Shown: in pieces, positions 25,842-34,822 of the stretch | Position numbering within the stretch: the stretch's first letter is position 1 | Layout: every line of letters starts with the position of its first letter | NCBI RefSeq assembly: GCF_011382985.1 | Contig: NZ_CP049933.1 | Span: forward strand, 124,001 to 188,000 | DNA length: 64,000 nucleotides | Source of the DNA: Leucobacter coleopterorum | Lineage (GTDB): Bacteria; Actinomycetota; Actinomycetes; Actinomycetales; Microbacteriaceae | Direction: 5' to 3' | Notes under the pieces: generated by a model | The model's input: only the letters and a program-made list of their open reading frames with translations | What the model was told of the DNA's origin: nothing | Databases searched by the model: none | Program-made: the position numbers and the translations under genes

Positions 25842-26618
25842 GTGAGCTACCAGCTCGCGGCATGCGCCGAAATGATCTTTCTCGATCTGCCGTTTGTTGA
25901 GCGCGTGCAGCGGATTCGGGATCGCGGGCTGCTCGTCGAGATCTGGGACTGGAGCACAAAAGACCTCGCCGCGCTCGCCGCAACGGGAGCTGAGTTCTCT
26001 TCGATGACCGGCTACCTGCGCGGTGACCTGACGAGCCGCGAGGGTCGAGCTGAGCTGGTTTCGACAGCCCGCGAGTCACTGCGGGCGGCCGATGTGCTTG
26101 ACGCGCCGCGCCTCAATCTGCACGGCACGGGTCTCGGCGAGGGCGGCCTGCCGGTTGTGCCACGTGAAACGGTGAGCGGATCCGACTGGCTCCACGCCGC
26201 CGACACCCTGCGTGAGATCGCTGAGTTGGGGGCCGAAGCCGGGCGCACCTTTGTGCTCGAAAACCTGAACCTCGCCGTGGATCACCCCGGAGTTCCCTTC
26301 TCCAAGGCTGCCGACACACTCGCGCTCGTACGCGGGGTTGACCACTCGAATCTGCGACTGAACCTCGACCTATATCACGCCCAAATTGGGGAGGGGAACC
26401 TCATCGAGCTGGTGCGCGAGGCACTGCCGTGGATCGGTGAGGTCCAGCTGGCAGATGTGCCGGGGCGCTGCGAGCCGGGCACCGGCGAGATTCGCTACGA
26501 GGGGGTTGCGCGTGCGCTGCGGGATCTCGGGTATGAGGGTGTTGTTGGCCTGGAGGCGTGGGCGAGTGGCGATCCCGAGGCGGCGCTTGATGCGTTCGAG
26601 GCTGCGTTCGCTGCGTAG
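25842..26618 (+). CDS. Hydroxypyruvate isomerase-like TIM-barrel protein
   Basis: The GTG at 25842 directly follows the dehydrogenase stop. The 258-residue barrel has CAEMIFLDLPFVERV at the start, then NLHGTGLGEGG, FVLENLN, LRLNLDLYHAQIGEGN and IGEVQLADVPGRCEPGTGEI. The last two are typical of the Hyi (hydroxypyruvate isomerase) family, with Glu, Asp and His metal ligands. In inositol clusters such proteins may isomerise intermediates (IolI/IolH-type); the exact step is unknown. Confidence 0.75.
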   Translation: MSYQLAACAEMIFLDLPFVERVQRIRDRGLLVEIWDWSTKDLAALAATGAEFSSMTGYLRGDLTSREGRAELVSTARESLRAADVLDAPRLNLHGTGLGEGGLPVVPRETVSGSDWLHAADTLREIAELGAEAGRTFVLENLNLAVDHPGVPFSKAADTLALVRGVDHSNLRLNLDLYHAQIGEGNLIELVREALPWIGEVQLADVPGRCEPGTGEIRYEGVARALRDLGYEGVVGLEAWASGDPEAALDAFEAAFAA

Positions 26619-26711
26619 CTGAGAAGGCCGGTAGCCTGGGCGATCGGTTCTAGAGCTGTCGGTGCAGCGCACGTTGCTATCGCATTATGATTTCAGCGTG
26701 GAGCAACACCG

Positions 26712-27974
26712 ATGAACAACACGATCCCTCTTGCGCGCAAACTGGGTTTGGCCGATGCGATCGCGATTGGGTTGGCTTCGATGATCGGTGCGGGAGTGTT
26801 TGCGGTGTTCGCGCCGACCGCCGCCATAGCGGGATCCGGTCTGCTGATTGGTTTGCTGATTGCGGGTTGTGTGGCGTACCTGAACGCGACTTCTTCGGCG
26901 CAACTCGCAGCGCAGTACCCCGTGTCGGGTGGCGCATACACGTATGGCCGGGAACAACTCGGGGAGTGGCCCGGTTTTGTTGCGGGGTGGTCGTTTGTCG
27001 TGGGCAAAACCGCGAGTTGCGCAGCCATGAGTCTTACCTTCGCAGCGTATGTCGCGCCCTCGGGGTGGGAGAAACCCGTCGCAATCGCTGCCGTCCTGCT
27101 GCTTACCGGCATTAACTACTTCGGTGTGACGAGAACCGCCACCGTCGCCAAGGTGATCGTTGTGGTTGTCCTATTGGTGCTTGCGCTCGTGGTTGTTGCT
27201 GCGTCCGCTTCGGGTGGCACGGGTGCTGCCGACTTGCTGGGCGGAGGGGGAGGCGACGGTCAACCTGCGTGGTACGCGGTGCTCCAGTCGGCCGGTCTGC
27301 TGTTCTTCGCTTTTGCTGGGTACGCCCGAATTGCCACAATGGGCGAAGAAGTGCGTTCGCCAGAGCGAACTATTCCGCGCGCAATAGCTCTTTCTCTCGG
27401 ACTCGCGTTTGTGATCTATGCGGTGCTTGCCGTGGTGGTGCTTGGCGCTCTTGGGCCGGAGCGTTTGGCTGAGTCGACCGCGCCTCTTGCTGAAGCCGCC
27501 GGTCAAAGCGGCTGGGAGTGGACTGGGCCGATCGTTCGTATCGGTGCCTCGGCTGCGGCGCTTGGTGCCCTGTTGGCATTGATCGCCGGAGTAAGCCGAA
27601 CCGGTCTAGCGATGGCGCGCAACGACGATCTTCCGCGGTGGTTTGCGGCAGTGCATTCGCGCTACAGGGTGCCCCACCGCGCGGAACTCGCCCTTGCCGC
27701 GATTGTCTCCGCCCTGATCCTCGTTACCGACCTCCGCGGGGCGATCGGCTTCTCCTCGTTTGGGGTGCTGCTGTACTACCTCATTGCCAACATTGCGGCC
27801 TACCGGCAACAGCCTGAGCACCGCAGGTTTCCTCGCCCGCTCCAGATAGTCGGGGCGATTGGGTGTTTGCTTCTCGTAGCGACCCTCCCGCTGCAGTCCG
27901 TAGCCGGTGGAGTGATTGTGCTTGGGGCCGGAGTTGTATACCGGGTGATCCGTGTCAAACTTCGAACGCCGTAG
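26712..27974 (+). CDS. APC superfamily amino acid/polyamine permease
   Basis: The 420-residue protein has about 12 hydrophobic helices. The N-terminal LADAIAIGLASMIGAGVF is the unwound helix-1 motif of APC transporters, and FFAFAGYARIATMGEEVRSPERTIPRAI is the conserved helix-6 and loop region. It should be a secondary amino acid transporter; substrate unknown. It lies just upstream of the LacI gene with a short gap, so it may be cotranscribed with it. Confidence 0.85.
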   Translation: MNNTIPLARKLGLADAIAIGLASMIGAGVFAVFAPTAAIAGSGLLIGLLIAGCVAYLNATSSAQLAAQYPVSGGAYTYGREQLGEWPGFVAGWSFVVGKTASCAAMSLTFAAYVAPSGWEKPVAIAAVLLLTGINYFGVTRTATVAKVIVVVVLLVLALVVVAASASGGTGAADLLGGGGGDGQPAWYAVLQSAGLLFFAFAGYARIATMGEEVRSPERTIPRAIALSLGLAFVIYAVLAVVVLGALGPERLAESTAPLAEAAGQSGWEWTGPIVRIGASAAALGALLALIAGVSRTGLAMARNDDLPRWFAAVHSRYRVPHRAELALAAIVSALILVTDLRGAIGFSSFGVLLYYLIANIAAYRQQPEHRRFPRPLQIVGAIGCLLLVATLPLQSVAGGVIVLGAGVVYRVIRVKLRTP

Positions 27975-27998
27975 GATGAATGGGACGCAAGGAGGGCG

Positions 27999-29024
27999 AT
28001 GACAGAGCACAGTAACCCCTCAAAACCCCCAACGATTCGTGACGTGGCGCGTGAAGCCGGGGTGTCGAAGTCGCTCGTTTCGCTTGTGTTTAACGGCGGC
28101 GAGAACGTCAGCGAAGAGCGTCGCAAGCGAGTGCTGCACGCGGCTGAGCTTCTTGGGTATCGCCCAAACCTCGTCGCACAATCTTTATCGGCGGGGCGTC
28201 GAGACGTGGTGGCGATCCTCGTCGCAAACCTGCACAACCCACTGTTTGCCGAAATTGTCAGCGCTGCAAAAGCCCGCCTGGTTGAAGCTGGGCAGCGCAC
28301 GCTCATTGTGAGCGCGCAGGTCGACGACGACGATGGATCCGCGGTGCTGGATCGCGACAATATTGCTATCCTGCGGGATCTGCGCCCGTCTGGACTCATT
28401 GCAGTAGGCACGATCCGCGGTTTCGCCGAACTCGCTGATCTGACCGCAACAATTCCGACGGTCGTCGCGAGTGCCATGGACACAACCAAAGACGTGGTGG
28501 CCGTCGTGCGCAGCGACGACAACACTGGCCTCGACCTTGTCGTTGCACACCTGGCGGAGCAGGGGGTCGAACAAATCGCGTTCATCGGCGGTGACGGCAG
28601 TAGGGTCTCGGCTTCGCGCGAGGCGGCCTTTCGTGCCGCTGCCGCACGGCACGGGTTCGGTGACAACGCGCGGGTTGAACGGGCAGACTTCACCGAGGCC
28701 GATGCGCGCAGGGCCGTGGCCGAGTTGCTCACGCAGGGCCGCCTGCCGCAGGCCATCATCGCGATGAACGATCTCACTGCGATCGGAGTTATCTCTGCTC
28801 TTGAAGCCGCCGGCGTTTCGGTGCCCGGCGACTGCCTTGTGACGGGCTACGACGACACGATGCTCGCGGCGATCCCGCGTATCTCGCTGACCAGCGTTGA
28901 CCCTGATAATCGCAGGATCGGCTCGGCCGCGGCAGAGGCCCTGCTCGCGAGTGCGGAGGGGCGCGTGGGTGAGGTGCTCGTCACGCCGCGTCTTGTTGTG
29001 CGTGGATCGTCTCATGCGGCTTGA
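27999..29024 (+). CDS. LacI family transcriptional regulator
   Basis: The 341-residue protein has the LacI helix-turn-helix at residues about 12-35 (TIRDVAREAGVSKSLVSLVFNG), the hinge helix (NLVAQSLSAGRRDVVAILV) and a periplasmic-binding-like effector domain ending in the usual dimer strands. An AAGGAGGG site precedes the ATG. It stands directly upstream of the hexuronate-type ABC ATPase and metabolic genes and is a candidate repressor of that locus. Confidence 0.9.
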   Translation: MTEHSNPSKPPTIRDVAREAGVSKSLVSLVFNGGENVSEERRKRVLHAAELLGYRPNLVAQSLSAGRRDVVAILVANLHNPLFAEIVSAAKARLVEAGQRTLIVSAQVDDDDGSAVLDRDNIAILRDLRPSGLIAVGTIRGFAELADLTATIPTVVASAMDTTKDVVAVVRSDDNTGLDLVVAHLAEQGVEQIAFIGGDGSRVSASREAAFRAAAARHGFGDNARVERADFTEADARRAVAELLTQGRLPQAIIAMNDLTAIGVISALEAAGVSVPGDCLVTGYDDTMLAAIPRISLTSVDPDNRRIGSAAAEALLASAEGRVGEVLVTPRLVVRGSSHAA

Positions 29025-29076
29025 GCATGAGACCTACTTTTTAATATTAAGCAGCGCATAATACTGCTAGCCTCCC

Positions 29077-29118
29077 AAAGAGGTCGCGGCCGCACACGCG
29101 AGACCCGGGTACCTCTTT
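29077..29118 (+). terminator. Hairpin with T-run after the LacI gene
   Basis: AAAGAGGT (29077-29084) pairs with ACCTCTTT (29111-29118). The T-run is partly inside the stem (five T at 29116-29120). It may terminate lacI or attenuate the downstream ABC gene, whose ATG is 59 bases further on. Confidence 0.45.
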
Positions 29119-29176
29119 TTCGCTCACACAACGGATCGTCCGGCACGTACCTGCCGGTGGAACGAAGGGAAGCTCG

Positions 29177-30277
29177 ATGGCGAGTGTTATTTACGACAAT
29201 GTAACTCTGCAGTATCCGGGAACAGAGAAGCCCGCGGTGTCGGGTCTCGATCTCCACATCGAAGACGGTGAGTTTTTGGTGCTGGTCGGCCCGTCTGGCT
29301 GTGGTAAATCTACGGCCCTGCGTATGCTTGCAGGCCTTGAGGATGTGACCTCGGGTGACATCCTCATTGGCGGCGAAGCCATGACGCACGTCTCGCCGAA
29401 GGACCGCGACATCGCGATGGTGTTTCAGAACTACGCGCTGTACCCACACATGACGGTTGCCGAGAACATGGGTTTTGCTCTGAAGATCGCGGGAGTCAGC
29501 AAAGAGGAGCGGCGACGCCGAGTTCAGGATGCCGCCGAGCAGCTCGACCTGACCGAGTATCTCGACAGGAAGCCCAAGGCGCTCTCGGGCGGTCAGCGAC
29601 AGCGCGTTGCGATGGGGCGTGCAATTGTTCGTGCGCCGCGAGTGTTTCTCATGGACGAGCCCCTCTCGAACCTCGATGCAAAACTGCGTGTGCAGACGCG
29701 CACACGCATTGCTTCGTTGCAACGGGAGCTTGGGGTTACCACCGTCTACGTGACCCACGATCAGACGGAGGCGCTCACTATGGGCGACCGCATTGCCGTC
29801 ATGAAGTTTGGTGTGCTGCAGCAGGTGGGCACTCCGCGCGAGCTGCTGGATCGCCCCCGAAACGTGTTCGTTGCGGGCTTCATTGGCAGCCCGGCAATGA
29901 ACCTGTTTGAGGCTGAGATTAATGCCGAGGGCCTTGTGCTCGGCAGCGATGTGCTGCCGCTTGCGGCCGAGGTGCGGGATCAGATCTCTGGTTCGCGTGT
30001 CACGGTGGGGATTCGCCCGGAAGACCTTGTGGTTGCGGGAGACTCGGCCCATGGGCTCGCGATTGACGTCGAGCTTGTTGAAGAACTGGGCGCCGATGGT
30101 TACCTCTACGGCAGCACCAAGGTGGCGGGATCCCGAACCGACTTGGTGGTGCGAGTCGACGGACGCGACCACGCGCACGCGGGCGACCGCGTCATTGTGG
30201 AGGTGCCGCCAACCCAGGTGCACCTCTTTGACGCGCAGACCGGCGACCGCATCGGCACGCCAGACGGCATCAACTAG
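29177..30277 (+). CDS. ugpC: ABC transporter ATP-binding protein, UgpC/MsmK type
   Basis: The 366-residue carbohydrate importer ATPase has Walker A GPSGCGKST (38-46), Q-loop Gln84, signature LSGGQ (136-140), Walker B VFLMDEP (156-162) and a C-terminal TOBE-type regulatory domain (VTVGIRPEDL). Such ATPases serve CUT1-type sugar importers. Its membrane and binding-protein partners are probably those at 32884-36139, which lack their own ATPase. The name is a family label; several importers may share it. Confidence 0.85.
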   Translation: MASVIYDNVTLQYPGTEKPAVSGLDLHIEDGEFLVLVGPSGCGKSTALRMLAGLEDVTSGDILIGGEAMTHVSPKDRDIAMVFQNYALYPHMTVAENMGFALKIAGVSKEERRRRVQDAAEQLDLTEYLDRKPKALSGGQRQRVAMGRAIVRAPRVFLMDEPLSNLDAKLRVQTRTRIASLQRELGVTTVYVTHDQTEALTMGDRIAVMKFGVLQQVGTPRELLDRPRNVFVAGFIGSPAMNLFEAEINAEGLVLGSDVLPLAAEVRDQISGSRVTVGIRPEDLVVAGDSAHGLAIDVELVEELGADGYLYGSTKVAGSRTDLVVRVDGRDHAHAGDRVIVEVPPTQVHLFDAQTGDRIGTPDGIN

Positions 30278-30284
30278 CCCAGCC

Positions 30285-30363
30285 TGCCGCACTGATCTGC
30301 GGCAACCCTTCTTGTGTGAGCACGGGTCAACCCCACGATTCCCGGGACACTGACCCGTGCTCA
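30285..30363. terminator. Two hairpins after the ABC ATPase gene
   Basis: TGCCGCA/TGCGGCA (30285-30291, 30298-30304) is followed by a 13-bp perfect repeat, TGAGCACGGGTCA (30317-30329) with its complement at 30351-30363. Neither has a good T-run, so they may need Rho or simply mark the operon end. The second stem is long enough to be structured in RNA from either strand. Confidence 0.5.
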
Positions 30364-30436
30364 TACGAGCCTCGATGATCCTCCGTTTGTAGTTCTGCCA
30401 CTGGTTGCAGGCACAGCTGCTCACGAGAACTCAATG

Positions 30437-30463
30437 TTGCATGAAATTACATCGGAAAAACAT
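30437..30463. promoter_or_regulatory. TTGCATG inverted repeat upstream of the LysR gene
   Basis: TTGCATG near 30438 and CATGCAA near 30461 form an inverted repeat about 110 bases upstream of the LysR start. A related TGCAT/ATGCA pair lies upstream of kdgD at 38188-38207. These could be LysR-type sites; the match is short. Confidence 0.35.
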
Positions 30464-30570
30464 GCAAACCTGCGCTCTCGTTTGCATTCGTTCCCGATTA
30501 CGGCGACTTTGAAAAGACTCTAGCGAACGGTACGGCAAATAAAGGCCAGCTCTGCTGGTACAGTCACCAC

Positions 30571-31461
30571 ATGTTCAACTTGGAACAACTTCGCAGCTTT
30601 GTCGCCGTCGCTGAGCACCTGCATTTTGGCCGGGCAGCCCAAGAACTGCAGATGACGCAGCCCCCGCTGAGCAGGCAGATTCAGAAGCTTGAGGCCGACC
30701 TTGGGGTGCAACTCTTTGAGCGCACCAAACGAAGGGTAGCCTTGACCGCGGCGGGCAACGTCTTTTTGGAGCGCGCCAGAAGAATCCTCGTAATGACGGA
30801 GCGCTCCCGCGAGGCTGTGCGCGGCGTTGCGCTCGGCGAAGCTGGACGGCTCACCATCGGCTTTACGGCGTCGTCGGCGCTTTCCGTGTTGGGTCCGCTG
30901 CTTGAGCGGGTGAGTGCGGCGCTGCCCGACGCAGCAATCGATCTGCGCGAGAGGGTCAGCGGCACTCAGCTCGTTGAGATTGAGCGCGGCAGCATCGATC
31001 TCGGCCTTGTGCGCACGGTGCCGTCGGATCCGAGTTTTGGGGTGCGCGAGCTCTTTCGCGAAGACCTCGTGGTGGCTCTGCCAGACGGACATCCGCTCGC
31101 AAAGGCCGAGCGTGCCTGTCGCGTCGACCAATTGTCGGCCTATCCTGTGATCGGCTATGCGATGCCCGACTCTGAGTACTTCTATCGCAGGGTCGAGCAG
31201 ATCTTTGCCGAGCGACGGGTGCGTTACGCCTACAGCGTTTCGCAGATCCTTTCGATGCTCTCGATGGTTTCCTCGGGGTTCGGCATCGCGCTGGTGCCGC
31301 GCTCGGCAAAGAAGATGCGCACTGAGGGGGTCACCTACCGAGATCTTTTGCTGCCACCGAATATGGCGAGCACCGCCCAGGTCACCATCTCGGCCGTGTG
31401 GTCGAACGAGTCTCAAAACCCGGTGCTGTGGAGGGCGCTCTCGGTGCTGCAAGAGAGTTAA
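30571..31461 (+). CDS. LysR family transcriptional regulator
   Basis: The 296-residue protein has the classic N-terminal winged helix (LEQLRSFVAVAEHLHFGRAAQELQMTQPPLSRQIQKLE) and a two-lobed effector domain (LTIGFTASSALSVL, then IDLGLVRTVPS). It lies between the ABC ATPase and the lactonase gene, all on the plus strand. Its position in a catabolic cluster suggests that it senses a hexuronate-derived acid or lactone. Confidence 0.9.
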   Translation: MFNLEQLRSFVAVAEHLHFGRAAQELQMTQPPLSRQIQKLEADLGVQLFERTKRRVALTAAGNVFLERARRILVMTERSREAVRGVALGEAGRLTIGFTASSALSVLGPLLERVSAALPDAAIDLRERVSGTQLVEIERGSIDLGLVRTVPSDPSFGVRELFREDLVVALPDGHPLAKAERACRVDQLSAYPVIGYAMPDSEYFYRRVEQIFAERRVRYAYSVSQILSMLSMVSSGFGIALVPRSAKKMRTEGVTYRDLLLPPNMASTAQVTISAVWSNESQNPVLWRALSVLQES

Positions 31462-31581
31462 CTTGTCGATGCATATCGGGTATTTGTACATATAGAAGTT
31501 GGCTCACACGGGCATGAAATTGGCGTTACTGTGGTGATTTCATCGGGCAACAACCCCGGCAACAACCCGAAAGAGTGAGTA

Positions 31582-32688
31582 ATGACCGCGTATCTTGATT
31601 CCCCACCGGCCACCCTGTGTGTTGGCGGGTTCGATCCGTCGAGCGACGGCCCACAATTGGAACCCCGGGGCCTCAGCTTTTACCGCTGGCAGGACAGCGC
31701 AGCGACCCTCGTCAAAACACTCGACCTCGAACAGCCCACCTGGTTCGTGTGGTCTGAGAAGCACCGCATGCTGTATGTGAGTCACAGCGCACAAACATGG
31801 TTGAGCGCTGTCTCGATTCCAAACGGTCCGGCGTCAGCCGAGCTTGTTGACTCCATCAATATTGACTGCGTGAACCCGGCACACATTGCGCTAGATCCGG
31901 GCGAGCAGGCAGTTGTTGCAGCCTGCTTTACCGGTGGTGAGGTGATCGGCGTCGAGCTCACGGCAAACGGCTATTTTGCGGGCGTTCGCAGCAGGACCGC
32001 GGCGGGTGGTCTCGCCGAGGGCGCTCTCCGCAGGCACGTCTTTCAGAGTGAAGCGGAGCCGCACCAGAGTGTGTTTGTGTCAGGCGGCACGAGGTGTTTG
32101 GTGCCGGACAGGGCCCAGGACGCGGTGCACTCGTTCTCTTACAGCGGGCCGGGGCAGCTCACCCACGAGTCGTCGGTTGTGCTGCGCCCAGGATCCGGTC
32201 CGCGTCACATCGCGCCGCACCCGAGCCGCCCGTTTGTGTATATCGCTTGCGAACTCGACTCCTCGCTGGTCACGGCGCATCTGACCGCCGATGGCCTCGA
32301 ACCCATCCGCGCGCAGACTACGATTCCGCAAGACTTCTTTGGTGACAACGCCGTCTCGGCCATCGATGTCTCGCCCGACGGTGAACGGCTTATCGTGTCG
32401 AACCGCGGCCACGATAGCGTTGCGGTGTACAACATCGCGGAGGATCCCGAGCACCCCGCGCTCATTGGGTGGATCCCTGCGCGCGGCGCGACTCCGCGCT
32501 ACTCAGGATTCCTGCCGAGCATCGGAGCGTTCGCCGTTGCCGCAGTGAGCTCAGACGTGGTGCACGTTTTCGATGGATCCTCGACCGCGCTCGATGCTGC
32601 AGTCAAGGGAACGCTCCCTATCGCCACGCTGCACCACACTGCGCCCGCTTGTGTGCTTGCGATTGAACTCCCCACTACCGCGGTGTAA
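31582..32688 (+). CDS. Seven-bladed beta-propeller lactonase family protein
   Basis: The 368-residue protein has repeated propeller strands, the GPRHIAPHPSRPFVYIACE signature and the SPDGERLIVSNRGHDSVAVY blade. These are diagnostic of the lactonase/6-phosphogluconolactonase propeller family. It should hydrolyse a sugar-acid lactone. Next to uronate dehydrogenase and KdgD, an aldaro-1,5-lactone is a good candidate substrate (UxuF-type role), but 6-phosphogluconolactone remains possible. There is no signal peptide, so it is cytoplasmic. Confidence 0.8.
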   Translation: MTAYLDSPPATLCVGGFDPSSDGPQLEPRGLSFYRWQDSAATLVKTLDLEQPTWFVWSEKHRMLYVSHSAQTWLSAVSIPNGPASAELVDSINIDCVNPAHIALDPGEQAVVAACFTGGEVIGVELTANGYFAGVRSRTAAGGLAEGALRRHVFQSEAEPHQSVFVSGGTRCLVPDRAQDAVHSFSYSGPGQLTHESSVVLRPGSGPRHIAPHPSRPFVYIACELDSSLVTAHLTADGLEPIRAQTTIPQDFFGDNAVSAIDVSPDGERLIVSNRGHDSVAVYNIAEDPEHPALIGWIPARGATPRYSGFLPSIGAFAVAAVSSDVVHVFDGSSTALDAAVKGTLPIATLHHTAPACVLAIELPTTAV

Positions 32689-32706
32689 TCGATCTCAACT
32701 AATACT

Positions 32707-32732
32707 TTTTGAGCATATTAATATGCTCAAAA
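32707..32732. promoter_or_regulatory. 26-bp perfect palindrome upstream of the permease genes
   Basis: The left half TTTTGAGCATATT (32707-32719) is followed immediately by its exact complement (32720-32732). It lies 152 bases upstream of the first permease gene and just after the lactonase stop. A perfect AT-rich palindrome of this size is typical of a LacI- or GntR-type operator. Confidence 0.7.
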
Positions 32733-32883
32733 CATGCGTTGACGAAATGAATGTTTTCCCCTTAACTGAGGGTGTCTTCAGTTGCTTCCCCGAGCACCAC
32801 TGAAGGTTCGCCCCACGTACATTCCAAACCTTCTCCGCGACACAACGACCTGTGTGGCGGTCTCACGATAGGCAAGGTGCTCG

Positions 32884-33866
32884 ATGACGAGTGTGATGAA
32901 TTCAAAGGCCGAGCGGCACCCCGCTAGTGGCCCAGCAGTTGAAATAACGCCGCAGCTGCAGCAGAACGACCGCCGACGTATGCAGTCGCAGCGCAAGCGT
33001 GCTCTGCAGCCGTGGTTGTTGCTGTCGCCGGTCATTGTGCTGATTGTGGTGTTTATAGCGGCTCCTGTGGCGAGTGTCTTCTGGAACAGCCTGTTCTACC
33101 GCAAACTCACGGAGCCCTGGAACGACAAGTTCATCGGGCTCGAGCACTTCCGCTACATGCTCTTTGAAGATCCGCTGTTCTGGAAGACCCTCGGGTTCTC
33201 GGCCCAGTGGGTGTTCGTCGAGATCATCTTCCAGCTCATCCTGGGCCTCGGCATCGCGCTGATCGTCAACGAGGCGTTCAAGGGCCGCGGGGCCATGCGA
33301 GCGATCGTGTTCTCGCCGTGGGCGATCTCAGGTGTGCTCACCACGGCAATCTGGATCTTGGTCTACAACCCGGCCACCGGTGTGTTCCGTTTGCTCTCCG
33401 AGTTCGGTATCGGTGACGGCAACCAGGCGGTACTCGTCAACCCCGACACCGTGTTTCCGGCACTCGTGGTTGCGGAGCTCTGGCGAGGGGTGCCGTTCTT
33501 CGCCATCATGTTGCTCGCAGAGCTGCAGAGTGCGCCCAAGGAACTCTACGAGGCCGCCGCGGTCGACGGAGCTGGCCGCATGAAGCGCTTCTGGCACGTC
33601 ACGTTTCCGCACCTCAAGAACGCCATCATTCTGACCACGCTGCTGCGCGGCGTGTGGGAGTTCAACAATGTTGATCTGCTGTACACCATGACCAACGGTG
33701 GCCCGCAGACATGACAACAACCCTTCCGCTCTACGTCGCAAAGCTGGCGACCGTGTCGCACGACTTCGGCTATGGCTCAGCGCTCACGGTTTTTGCGTTC
33801 GTCATCCTGCTCGTGGTCTCCATCATTTACCTGCGACTCACCGCGTTCTCCAGAGAGGAGAAGTGA
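32884..33866 (+). pseudogene. Carbohydrate ABC transporter permease (MalF type), frameshifted
   Basis: Six membrane helices are predicted. The protein carries the EAA loop (ELYEAAAVDGAGRMKRFWHVTFPHL) that contacts the ATPase, and ends TMTNGGP, then a further frame with TTTLPLYVAKLATV and a last helix. One base is missing near 33703 (ccgcagac in place of the expected ccggcagac). Read through, the protein is about 327 residues, usual for MalF/UgpA types. The stop is one base before the next permease start, so the operon is tight. Confidence 0.8.
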
Positions 33867-33867
33867 G

Positions 33868-34764
33868 ATGACCCTAACAACACCTCCTCCCACAAAGACC
33901 GAAGTGCTCCCGCTGCCGGGTGGGCTTCGCACGGCGGGTAAGTCGAACGTAAAGCGCTCGCTGAGCTTCCACGGTCGCATCTCTCTGCCGTTGACGCTCT
34001 ATGCGCTATTCACGCTGCTGCCGTTCTACTGGATCCTGCTCTTTGCGTTCCGCGATCCAGCTTCGACCAGTTGGCTGCCGTTCCCCATTACCTTCGACAA
34101 CTTCACCACGGTGTGGAAAGACGTCGGTTTTGAGTTCTTCTTCTGGAACAGCGTTATCGTGGGTGTGCTGACGACGGCGGCCACGCTTCTGCTTGCCCTT
34201 CCTGCCGGGTACGCAATGGCACGCTATAAGTTCAAGGGCAGCAAGGGGTTCATGCTCGTGCTGCTGTGCACGCAGTTTATCCCGGGTGCGATGATGCTGA
34301 TCCCGCTCTTCCAGATCTTTAACGCGATGGGACTCATCAACAACCTGTTTGGGCTCGCCGTTGCCGACACCGTGTTCCACCTGCCGCTGGCGATCATCTT
34401 CATGTCGACCTTCATCTCGAAGATTCCTGTCGAGCTTGAGGAGGCGGCGATGATTGACGGCTGCGGTCGGTTGAAGGCGTTCCGTCTGTCGGTGCTGCCA
34501 CTGCTCGGCCCCGCTGTGATCGCGGTGGGATCCTTCAGCTTCATCGGTGCTTGGAACAACTTCCTTTTCGGCTTGATGTTCATTTCAGACCAGAAGCTGT
34601 TTACCCTTCCGGTTGGCCTCAGCTACACCATGGGTGAGTACGGCGTGAACTTCGGGGTGCTGGCGGCCGGCGGGATCGTGGCGGCTGTTCCGGTCATCAT
34701 CATCTTTGCAATCATTCAAAAGTTCTTGGTGCAGGGGCTGGGATCGGGTGCGGTCAAGGGGTAA
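33868..34764 (+). CDS. Carbohydrate ABC transporter permease (MalG type)
   Basis: The 298-residue protein has six helices and the EAA motif (ELEEAAMIDGCGRLKAFRLSVLPLL). It ends in the QKFLVQGLGSGAVKG tail typical of MalG/UgpE permeases. The ATG at 33868 follows a GAGAGGAGAAG site. It pairs with the MalF-type permease immediately upstream and the binding protein immediately downstream. Confidence 0.9.
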   Translation: MTLTTPPPTKTEVLPLPGGLRTAGKSNVKRSLSFHGRISLPLTLYALFTLLPFYWILLFAFRDPASTSWLPFPITFDNFTTVWKDVGFEFFFWNSVIVGVLTTAATLLLALPAGYAMARYKFKGSKGFMLVLLCTQFIPGAMMLIPLFQIFNAMGLINNLFGLAVADTVFHLPLAIIFMSTFISKIPVELEEAAMIDGCGRLKAFRLSVLPLLGPAVIAVGSFSFIGAWNNFLFGLMFISDQKLFTLPVGLSYTMGEYGVNFGVLAAGGIVAAVPVIIIFAIIQKFLVQGLGSGAVKG

Positions 34765-34822
34765 CCCCTGAGCACCGGATTCCTAGGAATGCACCAAACA
34801 CACCAACGAGAAGGAGTAAACA

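Noticed and set aside
29012-30424. 470-codon open frame antisense to the ABC ATPase
   Set aside because: It mirrors the codon bias of the ATPase gene, is His/Arg-rich without domains, and the sense gene has all ABC motifs.
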